From positions 53,954,094-54,018,093 of the forward strand of contig NC_079136.1 of assembly GCF_945859705.1 (NCBI RefSeq): a stretch of DNA of 64,000 nucleotides, written 5' to 3'. Every line of letters starts with the position of its first letter. Positions within the stretch are counted from its first letter, which is position 1. The translations under genes and the position numbers were made by a program. The notes under the pieces were generated by a model. That model saw only the letters and a program-made list of their open reading frames with translations, had not been told where the DNA came from and did not search any database. This DNA comes from Episyrphus balteatus. Taxonomy: Eukaryota; Arthropoda; Insecta; Diptera; Syrphidae. Below, in pieces: positions 48,058-59,330 of this stretch.

Positions 48058-51000
48058 ATGGATTCTAGTTTGGATTTAATTCAGTTGACACCAAACAAAC
48101 TAGATGTTGGCACTATCAGTGATCTGGTAGCTGATGATAGTTGCGGTGCGATTTCCTTATTTGTTGGAACAACGAGAGATAATTTTGAAGATAAGAAGGT
48201 AAGTGGATATATTACATTATTATACATTACATGCTTTTAATTTATTATATTATTAGTGAACAAGAGACGACATACAAAAGGTTATCAAAAACAACGTAAT
48301 ATTGATAATGATCTCAACCGTGATGTATTCAAAACCATTCAAGCGCAATGATGCGTGATTTGTTTACAAATAATGATACAAAATAGCTTTCAATTGTAGA
48401 ATAAGTAGAATAGCATAAAATAACAATCAGTGTTGTGTTAAGAGGTTAAAAACGTGAGACACATTAATACTCTATTTTCAACCTCATGTTTTAAAAGCTT
48501 CAGTTAGTTTTTTACTTCATCGGTGAAACGAGCACTTTAGCTTAACTGATCTCTAAAATATAATTTTAGGGTTTTGAAATTAGAACCTAATGTCGAATTC
48601 CTTTCAATTGAAAAATCGAATTTTCGGCGATCTCGAAGCGAATTTTTTCTGAAAATCATGTTCCATAGAAAAAAAATTCGCCTCAAACGAAGCAGAATTC
48701 GAATTTTTTTTAATCCTTCTTTTTTGAGAGATTTACACGGATTTGCACACACACTTGGAACATTTGACATTTCTCAAACGTCAAGCTGAAAGTTTTTTTT
48801 CATGTTGTTTGTTCATTTGAGAACACCAACTTCAAATAAAGAGTAAATTTCAATAGAATATCGTATTTTTATTGCGGAAAAATATAAAATAAATAAAAAA
48901 AAAACAATGTGCGATCAAAATATATTTTTCCTGGCATAGTTCTTGTGAAAAAGTCAAATTACTGTGACTTTTCTTCTCGTAATTGTCGTCAGAAATTTTT
49001 TTCTCTGTAAAACCACAGCATACGGCCAAAATAATAATTTTCTACTTCATCTTCACTCAGATCTTAGTAATAACTGCAATTTCCCTTTGATTCTGATTAA
49101 AATAAATTTATATTACCGAAGAAAATAAACAAAATTATTGATCAAAGGAATCTCTGGTTTTATTTTGCAGAAATTGTTTTGGTTTCAGCTTGACGTTCGT
49201 GTAAAAATTGTTGTCAAATGACACACATACAATCGCAAAAAGAATTCGGTCTGTTTTCATGTTCCTTTTTAACACCAAAAATTCGATTTTTTTGAGGCGA
49301 TTCAAAAAATTGAAAGGAATTCGACATAAGTTTGATTCAACTCAACTTTGTGTAATTTGATAAATAGCAACTGTATTTAAGTTTCTGCTTGATAGTAAAG
49401 CGAAGAACCGAAAAGTGAATCAGTTAAAGTTTAACCGACTGATCGCACTTACGTCCCTTTTTCCAAAGTCATTATATTTATTCCAAAGTTGATTAATTTT
49501 CAATTTAGGAAATGGGTTGGGTTCGAAACACTGTATGGGTCATAGTACCTACTGTTTTAAAAATACTGCAAGTCAAAATACTGTATTTAAAAATTCTGTA
49601 TGTACAAAATTCCGTATGTACAAAATACTGTATGGCCAAAATATGAAATGCAAAATTCTGTATTTCAAAATTTTGGTTGGTCAAAACACTGCATTTCAAA
49701 ATTCTGTAATTCAAAATTCTGTTTTCAAAATTATGTACATAAAAATGCAGTAAAAAGGCTGCAAATCGTTTTGATAATGTAAAATAGTGCACACTTTTTT
49801 ACGTTTTAAAAATGATTTTGCAGCCTTTTTAAAGCATTTTAATAATCAGAACTCTAAAAAGAAATTTTTTTTTCAAGAACTTATAATCATATCAATTTTA
49901 CTGCTACTACACGACACTAGTTCGATAAACCTGTTTAAAAAATTATTTTCATTTTTCTACTCTTTTTTTATCAATTTTATATACAGTACCCAACTTAATC
50001 AAACTTTATGACTATTCAATACTTCCACTGATATTTAGGCAGTTTGTTAAGCTTTTTCAAAATTTTGCGAAAATACTGGGGGGTCATTCCGTAATTTTGA
50101 AAATGATAATCGAATTGACGATAATCGTTTCACAGTTTGAGAATGTTTAAAGCTATTTGAAAGCATGTCTGATTCATTATTTTCAAAACAGTTTATATAA
50201 ATAAAAGTTTTAATATCCTTGGAAGTCGTATTAGTCTAGGTGAGCTAGTAGTTGCCTCCTAATCGGGTGGCCGGGGTTCGCCTCCCGAATATTTTCAGTT
50301 ACAGGATTCTGAATTTGCAGTGTTATGAAATGCAGAATTTTGATCATATACAGAATTTTGAAATACAGTAAAACCACCCGCTCCCTTAAAATATATCTCG
50401 AGGAACCAAAGCAACAGGTCCACTGGTGATCTGATAGTTTATCTCACCATACAGTAGAACATCGTTTTGGAGAAATTAAGATTGTAACACTTGATATTTC
50501 AAAGGTATTTGATACAGTTTGGCATCAAACTCTTCTTTCGAAAATGCGTGCATTTAGCTACAATAAGTCTCTTCTTCGTCGGATTATAAACTAGCTTTCG
50601 AACTGTTCAATACAAGTAGTATTGGATGGATTCAAGTCTGAAACCCATAAAATAAAAGCTGGTGTACCACAGAGCTCTGTTCTTACTCCGACTCTCTCAG
50701 TTTTATAAATGATCTCCTGTCGGAAACTTCTAAGCCACCTTTAGTTTTTCATGTTTCGTTTTCTCGCTCATGTTCTTCGTATGAGGATCTTGAATGGCTC
50801 AATATGATAAGCTCATTAGATTCTAATCTTGGTAGCAATTTTAAATGGGGAATAAGAATTCATCAAAATTTAATGCTTCAAAAACACAATGCTGCTTACT
50901 ATCATTAAAGCGAAACCTGCGTCCCATTCCACTATTCATGAGTGGTACTTGCATCGAGGAAACCAAAAAGCTTTTTATTCTCGATATGTGGATAACAAAC

Positions 51001-52709
51001 CACCTTCTGTGGAATGAACAAATATTAAATCCGCTGCGAAATGTTTAGGTTTTCTTTGAAGATGAAAGAAATTTTTCTGCCCTTCTGATCTAGTATAACT
51101 CTTAGATCTGGGCAGTAGCTCTAATAATCTCGTTGAGTTTCTTGGATAGAATACAAAATCGAGCTATAAAAATAATAGGTGATAGATCTTAAACTGAAAC
51201 AATTACTACTCTCGAGAACCGTCGCGTGCGTCGTAGAGTCTCATGTCTCTATCGTTACTTTATAAGCTATGCTCCGATGAAATGGCTAGTTGCATTTCTC
51301 CCCTCAAAATAACCGTAATACTCGTGCTTCAAGCAATGCTCATCAGTTAATCCTCGGGTTCAATTTCGGACATACAGTCAAATACAGATTCTTTCTTCAG
51401 CCGCAATACACAAATGTGGAACGTGTTACCCGCCTCCGTTTTTCCTTTCCATTTCGAAACTCAGAACTTCAAAACTAACATTAATTGGTGTTTCCTTCCA
51501 AACCCTTCCCTTATTTCCTAATGCTCGTGCTGTGTTTATTATGCTTCTTATGTTATAAAAAAAAACTCATAATTTAAAATTAATCCATTTATATTTACAA
51601 ATAGCCCGATACCCTCCTGCTAAAGTTTTCATCATCGGTGAAAATGGACTATGACAGAAGTGCGACTTTCCTAAGATAAAGAAATGTTATCTTTCCGTCA
51701 AAAATAACGTCTAGGAAAAAGTCGTTTCATATGGCAACCCGGCAGCCTAAGATCGAAGCAGTAAATTGGGACCGTTGTGGTCAAAAAATGAAAAGAAGAA
51801 AATTCTATCGAATATCTTCAATTTTAATATTTTTGTTTAATTTTTATAAAACAAGTAAGTTACTGAGTCAAAAACCGGACTGATTTTTTAAGCATTTTAC
51901 TAAATCCTTTAAAATTTTGAGCCAATAATTCTTAATAATATCTCATATGTTTTTAACTAATGCTTCAAATTGCGGTTCCAGGGAAAAGAACTAATTCAGT
52001 GCATGTGGCAGCTCGTATGCAGAAAAAACTTTTTTTTTTTTTTTTTTGGAATCGTCTCACTTTACTGACTTAAAATCCCAGGTCTTTTCCTTAAAAACCA
52101 GCAGTGCTTTATCAAGTTAAGATCGAGAGATTATGGAGATCCTTCTCAGTTGTAGAACAACTTGTAACTGGTGCATTTTAATTATTATTTATGATCTCTA
52201 TAAGATGGAAATAGTTTTTTTTATTTTAAAAAGATGTATGCTTATTTGGTGAAGAAGTTTTCAAGAATTTTTATCAAATCGTACTCAAATTATTGTAAAT
52301 AATATATTATTTTTTTTTTTTTAATTAAATATAAATTTTCTAAACATACTCTCATACTGTTAGCTTTTACTCTTCATTACAGGTTCTTACACTTGAATAT
52401 GTTGCCTATGAACCGATGGCGCTCAAAATGATGAAGCAAATCTGCGACAACATACGCAATAAATGGGATGATGTTTTCAAAATTGCTATCTATCATCGTC
52501 TGGGCTTAGTTCCAGTCAAAGAAGCCAGTGTTGTAATTGCAATTTCATCGCCACATCGCCAAACAAGCTTAGATTCTGTGCAATTTGCCATCGAAGAACT
52601 TAAAAAAACCGTTCCCATTTGGAAAAAAGAAAAATACGAAGCAAACGAATCAGCCTGGAAGGAAAACAAAGAATGTCAGTGGCTTAAAAATCTTCATAAA
52701 GAAAGTTGA
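48058..52709 (+). CDS. Mocs2B: Mocs2B short isoform, MoaE domain only
   Basis: Same first two exons (48058-48198, 52383-52709), but the donor at 52675 is read through. The frame then continues QWLKNLHKES and stops at TGA 52707-52709, for 155 residues. This matches a stand-alone MoaE/MOCS2B, which ends shortly after the WKxNKEC motif (human: WKGNKECFW). An AATAAA at 52796-52801 lies in the retained intron and would give this form its own 3' end. Choice of isoform would thus be a competition between intron splicing and early polyadenylation. Inferred from sequence only. Confidence 0.7.
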
Positions 52710-53744
52710 TTTAAAATTAAATCCTTAAATAGTTTGTACCTGTTGATTTACAATAATATTGAATTTATTATTATACAGTTGTTATTAAAATTTAAAATAA
52801 AATGCTTTAATTGTTGTACAAAAATTGTTTGTTGGTGTGTTTTGTTTTATCTATAATCATTTTCAGGTCCGGATGTTCCGAGAAAATTAAAACGAAATCG
52901 ATTGGACTTTGATGATTGCCAAGTGGAAATAGATCAGGTTTCTCAAAATCTAGTTCAAATCTCAGCTGATGAAAAAGAAATCATCCGAAGGATTCAGTGT
53001 TTTGTCGAAAAGAAACGTGAAGAAATAGATTTAAATAATATTCGAGACTTTACTACAACAAATACGAGGGTAAACGATGAGGCAATTAAAGAAGAGTCTG
53101 AAGAAGTTTTCTCTTGTGCCAGGACAAATGGCATTGTTATAAAGCAAGTGGATTCCAAGGGCCATTTAAGAGGTAAATTTCATATTCAAATTCAAATTTT
53201 CAAGAGAAAGTTTTTACTGTTCTTCTTTTGCTCAACAGTTCGTCGAGTTAAAAACCGCATTGGACCACAAATCAAACCCGATTATCTTCAGCAACTTGAT
53301 AAATTGATGGCAAATGAATCAGGAAAGAAAATGCGAATAAAAGAAGAAATAGTTGAACAAGAAGAAGAAGAGGAAGAACACACAGGTCTGAATAATATGC
53401 CATTAGGTCTGAGAGAACGATTGCAAAATGTTGAGAATCATTTGAATATGGGTCCTATTAATCCAAAGCATGTTTTTGAAAGGATCAAAGCGATCGAAGA
53501 TAAGATTTTGTATTTGGAATCACTCTCCCCTGAATACAAACATTTTTTGGTAACAAGCTTTTGTTTTAAGTTTAAGTTATAAATATTTGAATAAAATTTC
53601 TTCTTCTAGATGGAAAAACCAACCTATGTTCCAGAAATGCCGAAGCCTTTTAAGAAAAAAGTGTTTTCGGTTGATGAAATTGATTCGTTGATAGATGAAG
53701 TTAAATCGGAACTCGAGGATCGAAAAGACATGGTTTTTGGATAA
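48058..53744 (+). CDS. Mocs2B: Molybdopterin synthase large subunit fused to MBIP tail
   Basis: Five exons join in frame: 48058-48198, 52383-52674, 52867-53172, 53239-53549 and 53610-53744, giving 394 residues. The first 150 or so residues are MoaE: CGAISLFVGTTRDNFEDKK, VAYEPMALKMM, IYHRLGLVPVKEASVVIAIS, SPHR, VPIWKKEKYE. MoaE catalyses dithiolene formation on the pterin with the Mocs2A thiocarboxylate. The rest is MBIP-like: PDVPRKLKRNRLDFDD, a DEKEIIRRIQCF helix, RRVKNRIGPQIKPDYLQQLD, an E-run, LRERLQNVENHLNMGP with KAIEDKILYLESLSPEY, and DEIDSLIDEV near the end. In Drosophila the MoaE-MBIP protein (CG10238) is an ATAC acetyltransferase subunit. The fusion needs a donor inside the MoaE coding exon (GAAT|GTCAGT, 52674/52675). 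Without that splice the shorter form is made. Start: first ATG of the open frame; an upstream in-frame GTG was not used. Confidence 0.9.
48580..49334. mobile_element. TIR element in Mocs2B intron 1
   Basis: Left 'taatgtcgaattcctttc' and right 'gaaaggaattcgacataa' are inverted, both with 'aatt...cgaattttt' and '(g/a)ggcgat' segments inside. About 0.75 kb. A piece of the same terminus is seen at 54140 ('tctaatgtcgaattcc'). Non-coding. Confidence 0.65.
49556..49765 (+). repeat. About 17 bp minisatellite 'CAAAATTCTGTATTT' in Mocs2B intron
   Basis: A dozen degenerate units such as 'caaaattctgtatttcaa' and 'caaaatactgtatggcc' run in tandem. Further units occur at about 50310-50375 after the tRNA-like segment. 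The two open frames covering it are simply translations of the repeat. Confidence 0.8.
50225..50290 (+). repeat. tRNA-like segment, probable SINE head or tRNA pseudogene
   Basis: The sequence has an A-box-like 'TAGTCTAGGTGAGCTAG' and a B-box-like GGGGTTCGCCTCCCG at the usual spacing, with a possible anticodon loop containing TCCTAA. The acceptor stem does not pair convincingly, so a working tRNA is unlikely. It is followed by the tail made of the same minisatellite units as 49556-49765, as expected of a tRNA-derived SINE. Confidence 0.5.
50440..51540 (+). mobile_element. Decayed non-LTR retrotransposon (LINE) RT fragment
   Basis: Plus-strand reading in broken frames shows reverse-transcriptase blocks: LDISKVFDTVWHQTLL, NCSIQVVLDGFKS and KAGVPQSSVLTPTL. 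Further on is a C-terminal segment typical of jockey/CR1-like elements (RNTRASSNAHQLILGF, then VTRLRFSFPF). Many stops and frameshifts mean it is dead. It sits wholly inside Mocs2B intron 1. Confidence 0.8.
52796..52801 (+). terminator. Internal poly(A) signal of Mocs2B short form
   Basis: AATAAA 87 bases after the short-form stop and inside the intron (52675-52866) that the fusion form removes. Confidence 0.55.
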
Positions 53745-53814
53745 AAGTTATTTTTTTTAAATGGATGTGTTGTTTATAAAATTAGTACATATATTCTGAA
53801 TGGTATATTTCAAA

Positions 53815-53820
53815 AATAAA
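53815..53820 (+). terminator. Distal poly(A) signal of Mocs2B-MBIP
   Basis: AATAAA 71 bases after the TAA at 53742-53744. Confidence 0.65.
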
Positions 53821-53829
53821 GTATTTTTG

Positions 53830-54557
53830 AGTCCTGACGAAGCAGTTGTGTTGAAATTACTATTAATAAAAAAAATAGATAATAATGAACAACATGTGGA
53901 AAATTTGATATAGAAAAGATGACAATTTGTCAAAAAGAAAAGAGACGAAGTCAAACTCTTCCAAGAGCGCAGGAAAGCCAGTTAGAAGTCATTGAAGTGA
54001 CATTACTAGGGAAAAATATCAGAGCGAAATTCAAAACGGAAATATCTTTCTCGAAAGAGTACGATGTACGACTTTTATCGCATCGAAAGTTGAACGACAC
54101 TCGCACTCGCAGCGCAATAAGGGTCGTTGTCTGGTTAGAATCTAATGTCGAATTCCAAACAACCAAAAATTCGGTTTGCAATCTACTTGAGGTGAAAACA
54201 AATAGCTACTTTTTGTTTTTAATCTCTTTGGTCTTATACAAATTAATTTGGCACAATTACTTAGGACGCATTTGGTAAGGACTTTTCTTCACAAGCTATT
54301 AAGACCAATTTTTCAAATGCATTAGAAAAAACCTTGCATACTTTCTTGAAAGTGTATGCAATATTGTTTTTTCTAATCTAATGCATTAGAAAAACATTGC
54401 ATACTTACAAGTTACAAGAATTCCCTTGGAATAGGACTTAACGATAGGCATTCTGTTACTTGAAAATACAAGGCTTTCCTTAGAAGGGGGAAAACAGGTC
54501 TTAACGAGGCCTTCTTTTCTTTAACACATCTAAACACTGCTAGGAAGTCTAAGGTAA
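53830..54557. other. No gene seen; repeat debris
   Basis: A 119-codon frame at 53919-54278 has a basic N-terminus but no domain I recognise, and it contains the 'taatgtcgaattcc' transposon terminus, so it is more likely mobile-element residue than a gene. 'gcattagaaaaa' and 'ttgcatact' words recur at 54318-54412. Confidence 0.4.
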
Positions 54558-54761
54558 GGGTCAGTTTTACAAATATTTAATCCGTGACTCAGCAACTTTT
54601 ATCTTCTAAAATCGGTGTTAAAAATGCTGTTTAGCACTATGGTCCAAGGTCCATTATATGTTAAAATAGCTAAAGTCATGCTCGAACCAAACTTGATCCA
54701 CAGCTAATCCGCCGAAATCGGAGAGTTAAATTTCTGAACCACGTTTGTACAACTCTGGCCC
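54558..54761. mobile_element. PIF/Harbinger-like MITE, copy 2
   Basis: Ends GGGTCAGTTTTACAAA and TTTGTACAACTCTGGCCC with TAA on both flanks. Diverged relative of the MITE at 40635-40844. Confidence 0.65.
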
Positions 54762-54830
54762 TAAAGGAGACCTTATTAAACTAATCCTATACAAACTATA
54801 TAGCTTTCCGAATCGAAAAAAGTGGACCTT

Positions 54831-55336
54831 ATAGCCTGTTTTCATCAGACCCCAAATGAGATAACTTCGCAAGTTAGGTCGTTCCAATTTTGAAAAATTT
54901 ACAATACGATTTGACATTCGAAATGAGATAATTTGCGATATTAGCCCTTCTATTGGAGGTGCTAGTTTGCTCGTGAGTAGAAATCTAGTACAATTACACA
55001 TTCCTATTTCGTATTTCCTCGAGTAGAAGATCACGTGTAAATTGTAGTAATAGATCCACTCATGAGTAAACTAGGGGTAGAGTTGCCTATTTTCGGCCGT
55101 CTCCAGTTTCCGACTACCTTTCGGGAAATCATTATAACTAGGGATTTCACAGGGTTTATTCAGCTCGTATGCTGTTCGAACAATTAAGAAATCAGCATAA
55201 GAAAAAAATTTTGGAAATCCCTAGTTATAACGATTTCCCGAAACGTGGCCGGAAACTGGAGACGGCCGAAAATAGGCAACTCTACCCTACCACCAATGGA
55301 ACGGGGCTATTATCTCATTTGGGCTCTAGTAAAACA
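54831..55336. mobile_element. MITE with 'CCTGTTTTCA..AGACCCCAAATGAG' ends, interrupted by another MITE
   Basis: Left TATAGCCTGTTTTCATCAGA with 'cccaaatgagataa'; right 'ttatctcatttgggctctag' then 'taaaacaggg', which is the reverse complement. It is interrupted by the MITE at 55074-55287. An uninterrupted relative is at 56051-56202. Confidence 0.65.
55074..55287. mobile_element. MITE with 37 bp nearly perfect TIRs
   Basis: Starts GGGTAGAGTTGCCTATTTTC and ends with its exact reverse complement; inside is a second inverted pair ('ataactagggatttc/gaaatccctagttat'). CTA lies on both flanks, a possible 3 bp target duplication. Confidence 0.75.
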
Positions 55337-55475
55337 GGGATCGAATCACGGCACACGATTACGGTCATACGTTGACATTTTGACTATTGCTGTCTATATT
55401 CAATCAGTAGAAAAATATAGGGACATTATAACGACCATGACCATCCGTAAACGAACTTAAGTTGTAATTCGACCC
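55337..55475. mobile_element. Diverged copy of the 28214-28335 hairpin MITE
   Basis: GGGATCGAATCACGGCA at the left and 'taattcgacccc' at the right. The centre 'ttttgactattgct' is shared with 28246-28259. Confidence 0.6.
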
Positions 55476-55496
55476 CAGTTTGATTATTTTTTATTT

Positions 55497-55979
55497 AAGC
55501 CCAGTACGCAGATAGCGCTAAACTAAATTTTATCTCGACAATTTTTATTTCTACACACGTTCGCTAAAAGCCAAGATAAATTTAAATTTAAAAATAACGG
55601 CTGAATCACAGTTTCATTTACTTATACCAGCTTACATTCAATATAACATTACATATTTTTTTTACCTGCAGAATACCTTTTTTACGCTCTCATTTTGTTT
55701 TATTCCTCTTCTTTTATATATTCCAAGGTTTTTTTTGCCTCTTATTCCTTGCAGCAACAACAACAACCACAAAAATGTCTAAATTTATCTGTGAAAAAAT
55801 GCGCTGAGCATTATTTCGCGAGCTAAATTGAGTGGAGACTTTTTGCAAAAGTAGTAGATGAGAATTCGAATTTAGCGCGTGAACTGCGTACTACCTGGCT
55901 AAAAAACCTCGCTAAAATTTATCTTTACAGGAAATTTGTATGAAAGATAAATTTTAGCGTGATCTGCGTACTAGGCTTT
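55497..55979. mobile_element. Long relative of the 'AAGCCTGGTACGC' MITE
   Basis: Left AAGCCCAGTACGCAGATAGCG and right 'gtgatctgcgtactaggcttt' are inverted. Interior unlike the copies at 35455-35868, so either a longer version or one with an insertion. Confidence 0.55.
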
Positions 55980-56050
55980 AGACTTTGACAGACCTTCAAC
56001 TATGGACAATTTGAACAAATTTCGCTTCAGCTGTGAACTAGGCTTCCATC

Positions 56051-56202
56051 TTGTTTTCACTATAGCCCAAAAATGAGTTAATATCCCAAATTATCATATT
56101 GTGAAGTCAAATCCCATAGAAAAAAAATTAGTTTGAAATTCGAACTGACCTAATAATTAACGAAAATATCTCATTTGGGCTCTAGTGAAAACAGGCTATA
56201 AG
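56051..56202. mobile_element. Uninterrupted 'CTGTTTTCACTAGAGCCC' MITE
   Basis: Left TTGTTTTCACTATAGCCCAA and right 'ttgggctctagtgaaaaca'. About 150 bp hairpin; relative of 54831-55336. Confidence 0.65.
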
Positions 56203-56439
56203 CCTACTTCGCCAATAAATTTCCTCAGTCATAAAAAAAAAATGCCAGATGTAAACAGACTTTTAAAAGAAAAATCAAATTTCACTCATTGTACATCCCT
56301 GACCAAAAATTTTCCCATCTTTCTTTTCGCATTCCCATTCGTTCCCTTGTATAACAGTTTCAATTTCAAATTTTTTGACAGCGCAGAATCGTCTCAAAAA
56401 CGAAACCCTGCAACGGAACATCACAAAATATAAAAATTT

Positions 56440-56715
56440 CAGTTTAATTTTGTGCGGCCGGCAGTTAAGTACTATAATATTTTGGGTGTAGTCATTTTTC
56501 CCTCTTGTGAATTTTTAAAATTTCAAATAAATAAAATATTTACCCAACCAAATACCTTTGTTTTTTTTCAATTAATCAAAAACTCAAAGTGCAAACAAAA
56601 ACTTTGTGTTTACGAAAAAAAAAAATAACACAAAATTCTCAGTCTCTATAAAAATTGCCGCGTGTGTGTGGAGGATATGAACTAAAAAAAAACCCAACAC
56701 TCAAATAAATTAACA
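56440..56715 (+). other. Possible non-coding first exon with GTAAGT donor
   Basis: After a GC-richer 'tgcggccggcagttaagtac' (with an initiator-like CAGTT), there are about 260 bases of A-rich DNA without long frames. They end in AACAA|GTAAGTTTC at about 56715. This composition (A-rich leader, consensus donor) is usual for fly 5' untranslated exons. No coding exon of such a gene is visible to the right, so it could continue beyond the window. Inference only. Confidence 0.25.
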
Positions 56716-59330
56716 AGTAAGTTTCTATCAAAAAAATCCACCAAAATCATATTGTTTTTTAGCGATTAAAATCTATAAGCTTTACATTTCTTGTCCATGC
56801 CAACTACAAACCCACGACCGTCAGTCATCACAGTCATCATATTCATTACACGCGACATAAACCTACCTTTGCCTCTTCGTCGTCTCTCAATCTCAATGTC
56901 GCTCAATGCAGTTTCATTAGAAAAATCAATAAACTCTCTCTGTTCCCTCAACCCAGCAGGATTTTTATGTTAAACGACATCACCGTCACCTTTTGCATAG
57001 GGTTCTTTTCATTCCAATGAAATCATGCATGCATGCAAACCAACCTGCTAAAAGTTTATACTGCAAATGCAAATAAAATCATCAAATTCTTCGATAAGGA
57101 TTTATTAATGGGTGTCCCCGTCCCCCATTGAAGTGCTTAAAGCCTTCATTTCTCTGCTCTCTCAGGTTCTAGCACTAGCACCAAGGTCTGCATATTTTGT
57201 ATTTGGTTTCTTAGCACGGTTTTTCTGTTCTTAAGTTTGCGCTATCGCTGTCATCAGATCATTCTTTATTGTTGCTCCTGTTTTGTGTGTTGCAATTATG
57301 CTTGTGTCATTGGTTGGGTTTGAGTTAGAACAGAAATTATGAAAGTTTAACGCGCCTGGGTGGGGAACAACACTGTCTTCTCCATGTCCTTGACTCTGCT
57401 GCAGTGCTTTTGTCATTGTATTGGTTTATCAGCAGCATAATCTCTTCATTTTTTTTGTTTTATTTTGTTCCAGAGGGTTAGTTCAATATTGATGGGAGGA
57501 AAGGATTCTCCTTGGAATTGCATAGAGAGTGCAATCGCCCCTTTAGATCGGTCTCAAAACAAATTAATATTAATCTGAAGAAAGAAAAAAATGCACGCAA
57601 GTTTTTTATTTCATTTTACACTGTCCGGGTGGTAGGTAGTTTGTACTTGTAGTTGGTAGTGAAAATTCACAATTTATTAATAGCCTGCCAACAAAACAAT
57701 CCTACTATATACAGAAACAGAGGTATTTTAAGGGGGTGCTGAGGGTGTGGCATTGAGGGACAGTGACTCTATTCTATACACGAGCCTTGAGTCATCCTGC
57801 GCGTTATTTTTGAGGAAACAAATAATTCTGGTCATATTTTTGTATGATTTAGAAAAAAAAAAAAAAATATTTTTGTTCGCGTTTTTGTTATGTTATTACG
57901 TTATTTTGAGAAAAGGGGGGCGTAAAAACTAATTAAAAAAAAGGGACTTTCACAAACATTTGTTGAACATTAAAAGATGATTCATCAGAGATAAATTTGA
58001 AAGTATCGACATAGAATAATGGATTTTTCCATTAAATTGCTTTTAAATAGTTCCTGAAAGTAAAAGCTATTTTTGTCTGTAAAGCAAACAGACAGGCAAC
58101 AAATTTTGTATACCTATGAGTTCTTTGAACTCATTGAATATTTCTGATATAAACAAAAACAAACAAAAAATCCCTATAAGCCCTTTCACTGTAGTAATAC
58201 AAAATAAACTTTCTTGGCATTGCATCGTTGGGGTGTATAAAGTGCAGAAGATTTGGGGAGAGCGATGGTTTATTTTGTAAGTAATGTTGGGATGAGGTTT
58301 AGGGTGGAAAAGCAATATTTAAAATTTGCGTTTTTTTAAAGTTTTGTTTAAAAAAAATAATACATTTTGTGGAATGTACTCCATAAAGGAGCTTGGTGTA
58401 GTGACTAACAACTTCTAATTATTGCTAATTTATTATACTCACATAATAACTCCACACAATTCTTGTGTGAATAAAATTAATTAACAAGAATGAATTTTGA
58501 TGCCCAATCCGATAAGCTAGATGTCTGGGTTACTCCACTTTATATTTTTAAACAATCCGATAAATTGTTGTATTTGATTATAAAAATTGATGTTTTTTGA
58601 GAAGCATGGAAAATGTGGCTTATATCACTTTCAAATAAACGACTAATATCTTAAAATAGGACAGTTGATTGTGCTCTTTCTACTAAATTGTCTTTTTTCT
58701 ATTAAATAGTTCTTTAATTAATTTACTTATTTAAAATTTCATGCCAAACTTGATGTCAATGAGGTGGTTCAGAAAATGTTTTTGAGTTTGGCACCTAATA
58801 TATTTCTTTTCCAAATTTCTGGCAAGGAATCCAACAGCGTCAGATTGTGTTGCCTTGTTCTCTGCTAAAGTCTCAAATTTTAAGAATGTTTTGAGATCAA
58901 TTTTTGCTGTTAAGTAATAAACACTTGGCATCTAGACGTTACCAGTCGTGAATTGAGATAGATTCGTCTCTTATGCCTTTGCGTCAGTTAATTTTTGCCA
59001 GCCAGCGGCAGCGGCTTACAACATTAATTTCACTTAAATAAAAAATTTTCCCTTTTGCGTGATTAAAAAAAAATGGTCACTCTACCTTTATACATATAAA
59101 TAACTCTGGTTTGCAACGAGAATAAGGCTAGCACCTAGCACCAAACCATACTTTTCTATAAAATATTTGTGTGCTGAGTGAGAAGTCAAAATTTCACTGG
59201 CATGTGAAGTTTTTAAAATAAAAAACCGTGTTTTTAATACTGTTGAAATCGAATTTCTTAAAAATGTATATTATATTTTTCTGGTGGGCAAAAAATAATG
59301 TGGGCAACTTTAGTATGTTTTATTTAGAGA
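56716..59330. other. No gene seen; intron-like
   Basis: Less repetitive than the surrounding islands, with no recognisable exon. Frames at 56766-56951, 57231-57416 and 58731-58931 have no domain and no splice context. Confidence 0.4.

Noticed and set aside
53919..54278. 119-codon open frame after Mocs2B
   Set aside because: It runs through a transposon terminus shared with 48580 and has no recognisable domain.
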